From positions 124,001 through 188,000 of the forward strand of contig JAJFGU010000022.1 in the NCBI GenBank assembly GCA_021775955.1: a DNA stretch of 64,000 bases, read 5' to 3'. The translations under genes were made by a program, and so were the position numbers. This document shows, piece after piece, positions 7,269 to 16,225 of this stretch (position 1 is the stretch's first letter; each line of letters starts with the position of its first letter). The notes below the pieces were generated by a model that was not told the DNA's origin, made no database searches, and saw nothing but the letters and a program-made list of their open reading frames with translations. Source of the DNA: Alphaproteobacteria bacterium (GTDB lineage: Bacteria; Pseudomonadota; Alphaproteobacteria; Micavibrionales; Micavibrionaceae).

Positions 7269-9878
7269 TTGACAGACAACATCGTCATCGTTGAATCACC
7301 GGCCAAGATCAAAACGATTGGTAAATATCTTGGCCCTGACTACGAGATACTGGCTTCGTATGGCCATATACGCGACCTGGTGAACAAGGACGGCTCGGTC
7401 CTGCCCGATGAGGACTTTGCCATGAAGTGGCAGCCGGGCGAGCGCTCCGACAAGCACATCAAGGACATTAAAAAAGCCGTCAAAGGCGCCAAAACCCTCT
7501 GGCTTGCCACTGACCCCGACAGAGAAGGCGAGGCAATTTCCTGGCACATCCATGAAATGCTGAACGAGGAAAAACTACTCGAAGGCAAAGACGTCCATCG
7601 TGTTTCCTTTAGTGAAATTACAAAAAAAGCCGTCACCGAAGCCTTCGATGATGCGCGCAAAATTGATAATCAGCTGGTCGATGCTTATCTCGCGCGCCGC
7701 GCACTGGATTATCTGGTTGGCTTTAACCTCTCTCCTGTGCTCTGGCGCAAGCTGCCCGGATCACGTTCCGCCGGGCGTGTGCAATCGGTTGCGCTGCGCC
7801 TGATTTGTGAGCGCGAATCTGAAATTGAAAAATTCAAGCCGCAGGAATATTGGAGCATCCATACGCGCCTGCACACACCGGATGGGAAGCCTTTTACCGC
7901 ACGCCTGACCCATCTGGCGGGCAACAAACTCGACAAATTCGATATCGGCAATGAAGAGGCTGCAACCAAAGCCGTTGAACGCATCGAACATAAAAGCCTG
8001 TCCGTTCAGAAAATTGAAAAGAAACAGGTCAAGCGCCAGCCTTCTCCACCATTCATAACCTCAACCCTGCAAATGGAAGCGTCCCGCAAGCTCGGATTTA
8101 GTGCCCAGAACACCATGCGCACCGCCCAGAAGCTTTACGAAGGAATTTCCATCGACGGCGAGAATGTCGCCCTGATCACCTATATGAGAACCGACGGCAT
8201 CACATTATCCGAAGGCGCCATTGCCGAGGCCCGCGATGTAATCGGCAAGGATTACGGCGACAAATATCTGCCCGGCGCGCCGCGTATATATAAGTCAAAA
8301 GCCAAAAATGCGCAGGAAGCGCACGAAGCCATCCGCCCCACCCATATGGCACGCACCCCGGCGCAGTTGAAAGGCAAAATTGATGATGATCAGTGGCGGC
8401 TTTACGATCTAATCTGGAAACGTACCGTCGCCTGCCAGATGGAAAACGCTTTGCTCGATCAGATGAAAGTTGATATTTCCGACGGCACCGACGATGCCAT
8501 CCTGCGCGCCAATGGCTCGGTTGTTGCCTTTGACGGCTTCCTGACCCTTTACCATGAAGACACCGACGACAACGAAGAGAATGAAGACGAAAAGGATCGC
8601 CGCCTGCCGCCAATGAATGAAGGCGATACCACCAAACTGGTCGAAATTGACCCCAACCAGCATTTTACCCAGCCGCCGCCACGCTACTCAGAAGCCACAC
8701 TGGTCAAAAGCATGGAAGAGCTCGGCATTGGCCGCCCTTCGACTTACGCCTCCGTTCTACAAGTTCTGCGCGATCGCAATTACGTGACCATGGACAAGCG
8801 CCGCTTTATTCCTGAAGATCGCGGCCGCATCGTCACCACTTTCCTCAGTAAATTCTTTGCCAAATATGTTGATTATGATTTCACCGCCAATCTTGAAGAA
8901 GAACTCGATGCCATCTCCACCGGAGACATGGAATGGAAAGAGGCCTTGCGCCTGTTCTGGGGCGATTTCAAAGCCGCCGTCGATGAAGCCAAAGACCTCA
9001 CCATCACGCAAGTTATCGATCATCTCGATGAAGAGCTTGCACCGCATTTTTTCCATGAAGATGAAGACGGCAAGGACCCACGCAAATGCCTGGCCTGCGA
9101 AGAAGCAAAACGCGAAGGCAGGCTCGGCTTAAAGCTCGGTAAATTCGGTGCCTTTATCGGCTGCTCGAATTATCCCGAATGTAAATTCACCAAACCGCTC
9201 GCCATTCCCGGCGATGACGACGAAGACAGCGCCCTGGCTGCTTTATCGAACGCGCCAAAAACCCTTGGCAAAGACCCGGCCACAGGACGCACGGTTAGCC
9301 TGCGCCGCGGCCCTTACGGCCCCTATGTGCAGATCGATCTACCGGAAGAGACAGTGGAGCCGGATTTAACCGCCTATGAAGCCGAAATTGAACAATGGAA
9401 AGAAGATAAAAAACAAGCCAAAAAAGACGGCGAGAAAGCACCCAAGAAACCTAAGAAACCGGCCCCCGACAAACCAAAACGCCAGGGCCTTCCCAAAGGC
9501 ACGGCAATCGACGAAGTCACGCTGGAATCCGCGCTTAAACTTCTGGCCCTGCCGCGCGATATTGGCAATCACCCCGAAACCGGCAAGATGATCAAGGCCG
9601 GCATCGGGCGCTTTGGGCCGTTTTTGTTCCATGACAGCGTTTATACCTCGATCCGCAAATCCGATGGCGATGATGTGATGAGCGTTGGTATCAACCGCGC
9701 TGTGGTCCTGATCGCCGATGCTGCCGAGCGCAAAGCCGCGCGTGAAGCCTCAGGCAAAGGGAGCGGAAAAGGCAAGAAAGAGGCTACGACCAAGAAAAAA
9801 GCCCCGGCAAAAAAGAAAGCCAAGACCAAAAAGAAAACCACAAAGAAGAAGGCCGCAACCAAGAAAAAGGCCGGTTAA
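7269..9878 (+). CDS. topA: DNA topoisomerase I
   Basis: Type IA topoisomerase that relaxes negative supercoils. The TOPRIM domain starts at the N-terminus, with Glu9 in IVESPAK and the DPDREGE metal site at 82-88. The catalytic tyrosine is Tyr305 in ITYMRTDG. Downstream is a C4 zinc-ribbon region (CLACEEAK, then CSNYPEC), a second topoisomerase C-terminal repeat, and a lysine-rich tail of about 35 residues made of KKK/AAT units that should bind DNA non-specifically. The start is TTG at 7269 with AGGA 8 nt upstream, 2 nt after dprA. An rnr (RNase R) gene, often found after topA in relatives, is absent here. Confidence 0.96.
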   Translation: MTDNIVIVESPAKIKTIGKYLGPDYEILASYGHIRDLVNKDGSVLPDEDFAMKWQPGERSDKHIKDIKKAVKGAKTLWLATDPDREGEAISWHIHEMLNEEKLLEGKDVHRVSFSEITKKAVTEAFDDARKIDNQLVDAYLARRALDYLVGFNLSPVLWRKLPGSRSAGRVQSVALRLICERESEIEKFKPQEYWSIHTRLHTPDGKPFTARLTHLAGNKLDKFDIGNEEAATKAVERIEHKSLSVQKIEKKQVKRQPSPPFITSTLQMEASRKLGFSAQNTMRTAQKLYEGISIDGENVALITYMRTDGITLSEGAIAEARDVIGKDYGDKYLPGAPRIYKSKAKNAQEAHEAIRPTHMARTPAQLKGKIDDDQWRLYDLIWKRTVACQMENALLDQMKVDISDGTDDAILRANGSVVAFDGFLTLYHEDTDDNEENEDEKDRRLPPMNEGDTTKLVEIDPNQHFTQPPPRYSEATLVKSMEELGIGRPSTYASVLQVLRDRNYVTMDKRRFIPEDRGRIVTTFLSKFFAKYVDYDFTANLEEELDAISTGDMEWKEALRLFWGDFKAAVDEAKDLTITQVIDHLDEELAPHFFHEDEDGKDPRKCLACEEAKREGRLGLKLGKFGAFIGCSNYPECKFTKPLAIPGDDDEDSALAALSNAPKTLGKDPATGRTVSLRRGPYGPYVQIDLPEETVEPDLTAYEAEIEQWKEDKKQAKKDGEKAPKKPKKPAPDKPKRQGLPKGTAIDEVTLESALKLLALPRDIGNHPETGKMIKAGIGRFGPFLFHDSVYTSIRKSDGDDVMSVGINRAVVLIADAAERKAAREASGKGSGKGKKEATTKKKAPAKKKAKTKKKTTKKKAATKKKAG

Positions 9879-9949
9879 CCCTGAATACTTGACAAACCCC
9901 CTAAAACCCGGCATAAAGCCTCGTCTTTTGAAACAGGAACACAATAAAA

Positions 9950-10156
9950 ATGGCTAAGAAGAGCTCAAGCGTTAAGGTTAGACTGGAAAGCACGGCAGGT
10001 ACGGGCTACCGCTACTATGCCAAGCGCAGCACCAAGGCTGAATACAAGGTCAACAAGAAGAAATACGACCCCTGGGCCGATAACCCTGAAACGGGCAAAA
10101 AAGGCGCACATGTCCTGTTTGAAGAGAAGAAAATGCCTCCCGCCAAGAAGAATTAG
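9950..10156 (+). CDS. rpmG: 50S ribosomal protein L33
   Basis: Small basic large-subunit protein with the L33 core VKVRLESTAGTGYRYYAKRS and KKYDP. It has no zinc-binding cysteine pairs, so it is the C-minus form. At 68 residues it is about 13 longer than the usual 55. The extra residues are around the ADNPETGKKGAH stretch and a lysine-rich C-terminus. It is followed at once by a terminator shared with convergent pleD. Confidence 0.93.
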   Translation: MAKKSSSVKVRLESTAGTGYRYYAKRSTKAEYKVNKKKYDPWADNPETGKKGAHVLFEEKKMPPAKKN

Positions 10157-10184
10157 AAAAAAGCACCTTATGAGCGCTTTTTTT
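10157..10184. terminator. Bidirectional rho-independent terminator between rpmG and pleD
   Basis: AAAAAAGC at 10157-10164 pairs with GCTTTTTT at 10176-10183. Because both flanks are A/T runs it can work on both strands. It sits exactly between the convergent stops of rpmG (10156) and pleD (10183). Confidence 0.7.
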
Positions 10185-11610
10185 ATTCAAAAGTCTGACG
10201 CTCCTCCGATTGATACTTTTCCGGATCCAGCTTGCCAACACCTTCGAACACGGCACAATTGCGGCCGCCTTCCTTGGCCTCATACAGGCATTTATCCGCC
10301 CGGCCCAGCACGTCCTCGGTCGTGTGCTCGCCATGCTCAATAATCGTACCACCCACGGAAGTGGTGATATCCAGACTCCCTTCCGGCACCCCACACGGAA
10401 TTGGCTCTTCTGAGATGGAGCGCCGCAGACGCTCGGCCACCATATAAGCCCGCTTCTCACTGACATCGGGCAGGATAACCACAAATTCCTCACCGCCAAT
10501 CCGGGCCACAAGATCAAAGCTCCGCAAATTTGTCGTCAGCCTTTCGGAAAAAATCTTTAAAACCTCATCGCCGACATTATGACCGTGCGTGTCATTCACC
10601 TGTTTGAAATGATCAATATCAATCATCAAAACCCCAAGGTTTTTCTTGCTGTCCTGATTTTTCTGCAACAGTTTTTGCATGTGAACTTCGAGATAACGGC
10701 GATTATAAAGCCCGGTCAAAGGATCAGTCAGTGCCATCGACAAGCTAATCTCATAGGTCGAACGCAAACGCTCCTGAAACCGTTTGCGCCTTATTTGCGT
10801 GCGCACCCGCGCGATCAACTCATTGCGGTCAACCGGACGAATAATATAATCATGCGCGCCTATCTCAAGCCCGTGGGCAATACGCGACATATCGCCATCC
10901 TCGCCGATCATCAGAATCGGTAGCGCCCGCGTACGTTCATTCGATTTAAGGTGCGAACAAAGACGCAAACCATCCTCTTCTTCCAGATCAAGACTGACAA
11001 TTATGAGATCAAAATCCTGCTTGGATGCCATCTCCATCGCTTTGGCACCACTTTCCGCACTCATGACGATATCATGGTCCTGGGCCAACGTTTCCTCGAC
11101 CTTCTTCTTTTCAAAATCCTTGTCCTCAACCACCAGAACCCGTGCGCCCTCCACCGGCTCGGTCATAACGTTTGAAGCCTCACCAACCACCCCAAGCTGA
11201 TTGGCTGTATTCTCACGTATGCGCCATTCATCCATCGCCATCTTCAAACGCACCAGCGAGCGCACCCGCGCCATCAGCGCAACATCATTGATCGGCTTGC
11301 TGAGGAAATCATCGGCTCCGGATACAAGACCGCGCACCTTGTCCTCAGCATCCGTCAAAGCCGTGACCATCACGACGGGAATATGCGCAACATCCGGGTT
11401 ATCCTTGATGGTTTTACAAACCTCAAAACCATCCATACCGGGCATCATTACATCAAGAAGCACGATGTCCGGGCTTTCATTAAGCACTTTTTCCAGAGCC
11501 TCTTCACCGCTGGTGGCGGTCAAAACGTCATAATACTCGCTGCTCAGCTTTGCTTCCAAAAGCTTCACATTCGGCAAAATATCATCTACGACCAGCACAC
11601 GTGCCGACAT
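10183..11610 (-). CDS. pleD: PleD-like response regulator diguanylate cyclase
   Basis: Makes cyclic di-GMP when phosphorylated; in Caulobacter it drives the swarmer-to-stalked transition. Layout is REC1, REC2, GGDEF. REC1 has Asp53 in LLDVMMPGMDG and is phosphorylatable. REC2 (about 155-275) has Ser where the phospho-acceptor Asp is expected (IIVSLDLEEEDG), as an adaptor receiver would. The GGDEF domain has an intact active site GGEEF (372-376) and an inhibitory I-site RSFD (363-366), so product feedback inhibition is expected. It lies 14 nt downstream of divK on the same strand, the same pairing as in Caulobacter. Confidence 0.95.
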   Translation of the reverse strand: MSARVLVVDDILPNVKLLEAKLSSEYYDVLTATSGEEALEKVLNESPDIVLLDVMMPGMDGFEVCKTIKDNPDVAHIPVVMVTALTDAEDKVRGLVSGADDFLSKPINDVALMARVRSLVRLKMAMDEWRIRENTANQLGVVGEASNVMTEPVEGARVLVVEDKDFEKKKVEETLAQDHDIVMSAESGAKAMEMASKQDFDLIIVSLDLEEEDGLRLCSHLKSNERTRALPILMIGEDGDMSRIAHGLEIGAHDYIIRPVDRNELIARVRTQIRRKRFQERLRSTYEISLSMALTDPLTGLYNRRYLEVHMQKLLQKNQDSKKNLGVLMIDIDHFKQVNDTHGHNVGDEVLKIFSERLTTNLRSFDLVARIGGEEFVVILPDVSEKRAYMVAERLRRSISEEPIPCGVPEGSLDITTSVGGTIIEHGEHTTEDVLGRADKCLYEAKEGGRNCAVFEGVGKLDPEKYQSEERQTFE

Positions 11611-11624
11611 AAATCTAACTCCCT

Positions 11625-11999
11625 CTAACTCTTTGTACCCAAATAATTATCAATGACTTCCATGAAGCGTGAAACGGATATTGGCTTGGAGATATAATCC
11701 TCACACCCACCTTCGCGAATTTTCTGCTCATCGCCCTTCATGGCAAAAGCCGTCACGGCTATAACCGGAATGGCTTTCAGTTCGTCATCATCCTTAAGCC
11801 ACCCCGTCACCTCAAGGCCCGAGACTTCAGGAAGCTGAATATCCATCAAAATCAGATCCGGCTTATGCTCGCGGGCTAAATCCATGACCTCTCTTCCATC
11901 ACTGGTTTCCACCGTATCAATGCCATGCGCTTCCAAAAGGTCATGGAAGAGCTTCATATTCAGATGGTTGTCCTCGACAATAAGAACTTTTTTACTCAT
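11625..11999 (-). CDS. divK: Single-domain response regulator DivK
   Basis: Essential cell-cycle receiver in alphaproteobacteria that tunes the DivJ/PleC/DivL/CckA phosphorelay. It is 124 aa, with acidic residues at 9-10, Asp53 in [13 protein letters not shown], and the conserved Thr/Lys positions ([20 protein letters not shown]). Adjacency to pleD supports the name. Its start overlaps the 3' end of the upstream DUF1849 gene by 8 nt. Confidence 0.93.
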   Translation of the reverse strand: MSKKVLIVEDNHLNMKLFHDLLEAHGIDTVETSDGREVMDLAREHKPDLILMDIQLPEVSGLEVTGWLKDDDELKAIPVIAVTAFAMKGDEQKIREGGCEDYISKPISVSRFMEVIDNYLGTKS

Positions 12000-12921
12000 G
12001 ATCTTTTACTCCACCGGCTTTGCCATCATCACAAGTGCCTTCCAGCGCTTCGATGGCGACAAGCTTTTGAGAAATTGTAAAATCATCATATTCGATAATC
12101 ATATCGCTGATAACCCCGTTTTCATGAAATGTAATCGCCATTTCATAGTCGGATGTTTCCGAAGGCTTGTTCAGGGGGAAAAAGGCCAAACGCACCCGCC
12201 AGGCCTTATTTTCGACAAGACTGACATCAAAATCCTGAGAGGCCTTAAAGACATCCTTCACATCAACCACTTTGCCGACAAAAGCATTCACAGCGACCGG
12301 ACCTTCTTCATCGCTACCGTCAAAAATAGCCTCATTAAAAAGTTTTTTACCTGATTTTATTTTTGAAAGCACACCCAGCGTGTGCCCCATAGGGAAAAGC
12401 GAGCCCTGTGGCAAATCAAAAACCAGCCCTTTGGGAATGCTATAGACAGCCTCGCCGCCATCTCCACCCTCTATGCTGGCATGCCCCCGTAACTCCTCAA
12501 AAACCTGGCCATCGCGCTTGCGCTGCGAGGTAAAGCTCATGCTCTTGCCGTCAAATGTTTCAAACGTCGAAAAATCACTGGTAATACGGATGGGCGGGCT
12601 GTCCGCATATTCATAGAACAGGTTAAAACGGTGTTTGGAGTTCCATGCATCACATCCGGGCTGCCAGTCATAGAACATCTGGCCATCAATATTGATAATC
12701 TGTGAGCCGCTGCGCGTTGAAATCAGATCGATATCATATAGGGCTTTATGCGGCGCAAAACCAGCCTCACTCGCAACATCAACCGGATGTTTATCAACCC
12801 ATTCCGTTGCCTGTGCAGGATAAAGTGTCAAAACACCTGATGCCATGAATGAAAAACAGAAGGCGGCTTTGAGACAGTATCCCGAATACCACCTGTGTGT
12901 TGTCCTGTGAAATTCATTCAT
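11992..12921 (-). CDS. eipB: EipB family periplasmic cell-envelope integrity protein (DUF1849)
   Basis: Periplasmic beta-spiral protein; in Brucella EipB supports envelope integrity. The start at 12921 (MNEFHRTT) gives a signal peptide ending near PAQA. Recognisable DUF1849 features are [15 protein letters not shown], the [12 protein letters not shown] segment, and the SLFPMGHT motif. There are two mature cysteines, one in CDAW and one near the C-terminus, matching the family disulfide. It overlaps divK, so envelope and cell-cycle genes appear to share a transcript. Confidence 0.85.
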   Translation of the reverse strand: MNEFHRTTHRWYSGYCLKAAFCFSFMASGVLTLYPAQATEWVDKHPVDVASEAGFAPHKALYDIDLISTRSGSQIINIDGQMFYDWQPGCDAWNSKHRFNLFYEYADSPPIRITSDFSTFETFDGKSMSFTSQRKRDGQVFEELRGHASIEGGDGGEAVYSIPKGLVFDLPQGSLFPMGHTLGVLSKIKSGKKLFNEAIFDGSDEEGPVAVNAFVGKVVDVKDVFKASQDFDVSLVENKAWRVRLAFFPLNKPSETSDYEMAITFHENGVISDMIIEYDDFTISQKLVAIEALEGTCDDGKAGGVKDHE

Positions 12922-13192
12922 AGAGCGTTTTTCTTCTTGGATAGATAGGGTTTCAGGGCCGGAACTTATCATACCGGATAGGCCAAGGCGTAGAAAGCGG
13001 AAAAATCTGCCAAATCAAAGCGGAAATTTTAGCCTACATTACCATAATTTTTACAATCGCGGCGCGCGGGTCTTTTTACAAACCTCTCCTAATCTATTGT
13101 TTTATAATCATAAATTTTAGTTTTATAAACTGGCACGCCTCTCGCAATACGTAATATAGGTAATAAAGTTTTTAAAAACCCAGGGGGTGGTA

Positions 13193-13990
13193 ATGACAAC
13201 CAATTATATCCAGCAAAAAGAGGCCGGCTTAAAGGCCAGATTCTCTCTGCTACCGAAAGCTCTGAGAAAAGGCAAAAACGGGCTGGATAGACCACGCATT
13301 CATAAAGGCGGGTTAGAGCTTACGCGCCAGGAAAATTTTGTTAGCGGCGCCCAGGACATCTTTGACCTGCTGGATCAAAACAGGCTGGAAAAAGACGGGC
13401 TAAAACGAACCATTGGCACGGCCATAACAATCCTTGGCAACGCCCGGCGCATGATTGAAAACGCGGAGCGTAAAATCGCCCGGCAAAACCGGCATATTAA
13501 AGAGCTGGAAGAACAGGCGACAACGGATAAACTGACCGGGCTTTTAAACCGCCAGGGATTCTTCCAGGCCTTTGCCCGCGAATTGGGACGCACCGATAGA
13601 GGCCACAACGAAGGCGGCCTTCTTGTTTTGATTGGTGTCGACAACTTCAAAGCCATCAACCACCTGCACGGGGCAAAGGCGAGCGACACCTGTCTGCGTC
13701 TGGTTGCCAATGCCCTAAAGAATGAAATCCGCGACATGGATATCGGTGCGCGCATCGATACAGACGAATTCGTCCTGCTGTTTTCCAACACAAACAAAGA
13801 TCAGGCGCTGGAGCGGGCGCAAAAACTCGCCCTGCGATTGAACAATTTATCCTTTATCCGCGGCGGCACGGAAATCCGCGTCAGCGTTTCCCTCGGCCTC
13901 AAAAGCTATGGCCCCGGAGACACGGTCTACAACATTTTTCAAAAAGCCGATAAAGAGCGTTATCTGGATAAGAAGGGAAAAGAAACATGA
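13193..13990 (+). CDS. Degenerate GGDEF-domain protein
   Basis: A 265-aa cytoplasmic protein. Residues 1-60 are basic and unassigned. A helical stretch (about 65-105) leads into a GGDEF fold (about 107-262) beginning TTDKLTGLLNRQGF. The signature loop reads RIDTDEF instead of R-x-GGDEF, so the catalytic glycines are missing and cyclase activity is unlikely. It may bind nucleotides or act as a scaffold. The ATG at 13193 is chosen because AGGGGG lies 5 nt upstream. It is divergent from the EipB gene. Confidence 0.8.
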   Translation: MTTNYIQQKEAGLKARFSLLPKALRKGKNGLDRPRIHKGGLELTRQENFVSGAQDIFDLLDQNRLEKDGLKRTIGTAITILGNARRMIENAERKIARQNRHIKELEEQATTDKLTGLLNRQGFFQAFARELGRTDRGHNEGGLLVLIGVDNFKAINHLHGAKASDTCLRLVANALKNEIRDMDIGARIDTDEFVLLFSNTNKDQALERAQKLALRLNNLSFIRGGTEIRVSVSLGLKSYGPGDTVYNIFQKADKERYLDKKGKET

Positions 13991-14001
13991 GCAAATTTTA
14001 A

Positions 14002-14125
14002 AAAATCTTTTTGCTTTGTGTGTACACAAGGCATTCGAGGCGAGGCGCGCGGAACTTAGTCTTACCTAAGTGAGCACGCCAAGACCGAAGAATAACGATG
14101 TGTACACACAAAGCAAAAAGATTTT
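14002..14125. repeat. Long palindromic element with perfect 27-bp terminal inverted repeats
   Basis: The left arm 14002-14028 is the exact reverse complement of 14099-14125; each arm contains TTTTTGCTTTGTGTGTACAC. The 70-bp interior folds further: ACTTAG (14053-14058) pairs with CTAAGT (14065-14070) around a 6-nt loop, with partial pairing outward of that. The whole 124 bp can form one long hairpin. It lies 9 bp after the GGDEF stop, in a 325-bp gap. It could be a MITE-like or REP-like element, or a structured RNA terminator. Confidence 0.75.
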
Positions 14126-14190
14126 AACGGTTTTTCCGCCTGTCGGCCCCCTCCCTAACCGTGAACCCAAAAGACAGGCGAACCCCCAAG

Positions 14191-14238
14191 GCCCGGATCG
14201 CACCCCCTCCAATCTGCGATCCGGGCTTCTCTTTATTT
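14191..14238 (+). terminator. Rho-independent terminator-like hairpin
   Basis: GCCCGGATCGCA at 14191-14202 pairs perfectly with TGCGATCCGGGC at 14215-14226 (12 bp, 12-nt loop). It is followed by a T-rich tract with interruptions. It probably ends transcription from the GGDEF gene. The T tract is not uninterrupted, so efficiency is uncertain. Confidence 0.6.
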
Positions 14239-14315
14239 TCTGGACAGCAAAAAAGCTTTAGGATATGGACAGAATGCAATGGCGCTGAGCCATACAGACA
14301 AAGAAGGATTTTAAG

Positions 14316-15263
14316 ATGCCGGCAACGCTGGAACAGATCAAAACCGCCTCTTCGGGGCAGGAATTCGTACAGGAAATAGCGGCTTTTGTAGAAAAACACA
14401 AAGAGCTTTCAAACGAGCCCCTTGAGGTTATTGAAGAAACGCTGGGCCGCTCGCGCCATGTTGATATGGACAGCCTGCCATCCTCCGTGAGGAAATTCAT
14501 CGAACTGCAAAACCGGATAGCCGGACGCGATGTCGGCCGGGGTGGTATGGACAGCTTTCAGGACGAAGAGCGTGATGGCTCCCTGGGACCGGAAACTGAA
14601 AAGCAACGATTAAAAAGAGAGACCAAGGAAGCCGAGGCGTTCAGGCAGCTTATCTGGGCCATGCAGTACTATAAAAGGCTTTATGAGCTGGTGTCCGTCA
14701 AAATTGACATAGCCAGAAAATCTGTCCGCGTTGCAAAAGAAGACCTGACAACAGAAATAAAAAAGGTGCAGGCCGGACAAAAAACCATAAACGAAACGAT
14801 CAGCAAATCAAAAAACACAGAGCTATTGGTCGTCAGGGACATTATGCGCAGCTACGAAAGCGACCTGAAGGAAGACAAGAAAGAACTGGATGCTTATGAA
14901 AGGGACGTTCTTGATCCAGCTGAAGACATGCTTTCAGATATGCCGCCCCCGAATACAGAGAAGCTGGAAGAAGTGAGCCATGATATTGAGAACCGGATGC
15001 CCACACGGGCAAAAAATTATTTTCTCAATATAGGAACAAAGCTGCTCTCTAAGTTCAACAGTTTCAAAAGACCGCGCAGAGTCGAAGACCCAGAGGACTT
15101 TTATCCGGAACCGCAATGGAGCATACCGACGATTCACGACGATATTGTGAATGATCAGGATACTGATGATGGTCCGGATATGGGCAGCGGCGGCAGCGTA
15201 ACCAATTCCGCTGATAATGACGACGACGAAGAGGACGAAGAAAAGCCCGAACCCAAGAGCTAA
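14316..15263 (+). CDS. Coiled-coil protein with acidic tail, unknown function
   Basis: No family recognised. It is 315 aa and soluble, with no signal peptide or membrane helix. Residues about 95-225 are rich in Lys/Glu with heptad-like spacing and should form a long coiled coil. The C-terminal 45 residues are strongly acidic, ending in an Asp/Glu run (NDDDEEDEEKPEPKS) that would be disordered. It has its own intergenic space on both sides. Confidence 0.7.
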   Translation: MPATLEQIKTASSGQEFVQEIAAFVEKHKELSNEPLEVIEETLGRSRHVDMDSLPSSVRKFIELQNRIAGRDVGRGGMDSFQDEERDGSLGPETEKQRLKRETKEAEAFRQLIWAMQYYKRLYELVSVKIDIARKSVRVAKEDLTTEIKKVQAGQKTINETISKSKNTELLVVRDIMRSYESDLKEDKKELDAYERDVLDPAEDMLSDMPPPNTEKLEEVSHDIENRMPTRAKNYFLNIGTKLLSKFNSFKRPRRVEDPEDFYPEPQWSIPTIHDDIVNDQDTDDGPDMGSGGSVTNSADNDDDEEDEEKPEPKS

Positions 15264-15310
15264 CCCCCTAAATCCACCGCTTTCCACCCCGGTAAATTAA
15301 GCCTTTATTC

Positions 15311-15351
15311 ATAACTCTCTGATATATTTATAAAAAATCAGAGGGTGTTAT
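15311..15351 (+). promoter_or_regulatory. Dyad covering the ribosome binding site of the lipase-like gene
   Basis: CTCTGAT at 15317-15323 pairs with ATCAGAG at 15337-15343, and ATAAC at 15311-15315 pairs with GTTAT at 15347-15351. The right arm carries the Shine-Dalgarno (AGAGGG) and reaches the ATG at 15350. As RNA this would occlude translation initiation; as DNA it could be an operator. Confidence 0.45.
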
Positions 15352-16225
15352 GAGTGATAAAATAAAACCATGGAGCGAAGCCCGTTCAGAAGAACCTGTT
15401 GTTCTTTCTGATGGCCTTGCTGACAAAAATGTCCGTATCCTCAATCCGTTAGCAGCTCCCGATCTTTATTTTGAACTCTATGATAACGCAGCAAAGCGCG
15501 TGACCATAACAGACCCTCAAACCAACGAATCACAAAACTATGAGCTAGTAGAAAACATCAACAATCCCGAGACCAGCTCTCATTTCAAAGTCATCAAAAA
15601 CACTGAAACCGGCCATCACATTCTTATAGGAAAAGGCATGGACTTAGTGGGCAGAGACGAAGGAGCCGGAAGAATAGCAGGAGTTATTGAAGATTTAGAC
15701 CAACAAGGTAGTGCTGAAGATGAAGGATGTGTGACAGGACAAGTTCTTGATGGCGAAAAAGCATATCTGGAACTTCTTCAAAGCCCTGACGTAAAAAGCA
15801 TTGAAGTTATTGGTTATTCGATTGGATCAATTCCTGCCAACTATCTTGCCTCAGTCTATGATGCAAAGGTTACAAATATTGCTGACCTGGGCGTGCCCGG
15901 CTCAGAATTTGATGCTGAACCAACATCTGAAAATTTTAATGTCTGTGCCCATGGGCTTTTCCCCGGAGCACACGGAGAGTTCAAAACAAACTTAAACGAA
16001 AATGTTGTTGGCCTTGCACTTCGCCTTGATACTATGGGCGGGTCCTTGGGAGGTGTGGGAACAAGGTTTGGAAAGCAAATAGTGCTTGATGAAAATGATG
16101 TGAACTTGATGGGCATAGGCCATGTCCCAGAAGTCTACGCTGATTCCGCAAGGGAACTTCACCAAGCCCCGGAAACGGAAACAACCGAGGCATTAAAAGT
16201 CGATACGTGGAAACCTTTCAACTAA
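15350..16225 (+). CDS. Lipase-like alpha/beta hydrolase candidate
   Basis: It is 291 aa with no signal peptide. The only clear motif is a nucleophile elbow, VIGYSIGS (Gly155-Ser157-Gly159), preceded by hydrophobic beta-strand residues and followed by a helix and a strand ([12 protein letters not shown]), the order seen in class 3 lipases and DUF2974-like proteins. A possible catalytic His is in GIGHVPEVY near residue 258. The N-terminal about 120 residues are unassigned. The gene is more AT-rich than its neighbours. Its stop overlaps the convergent aspS stop by 4 nt. Hydrolase activity is inference from one motif. Confidence 0.55.
   Translation: MSDKIKPWSEARSEEPVVLSDGLADKNVRILNPLAAPDLYFELYDNAAKRVTITDPQTNESQNYELVENINNPETSSHFKVIKNTETGHHILIGKGMDLVGRDEGAGRIAGVIEDLDQQGSAEDEGCVTGQVLDGEKAYLELLQSPDVKSIEVIGYSIGSIPANYLASVYDAKVTNIADLGVPGSEFDAEPTSENFNVCAHGLFPGAHGEFKTNLNENVVGLALRLDTMGGSLGGVGTRFGKQIVLDENDVNLMGIGHVPEVYADSARELHQAPETETTEALKVDTWKPFN

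Noticed and set aside
14002-14125. Integron attC site
   Set aside because: The arms lack the GTTRRRY/RYYYAAC core boxes and no integron integrase is present.
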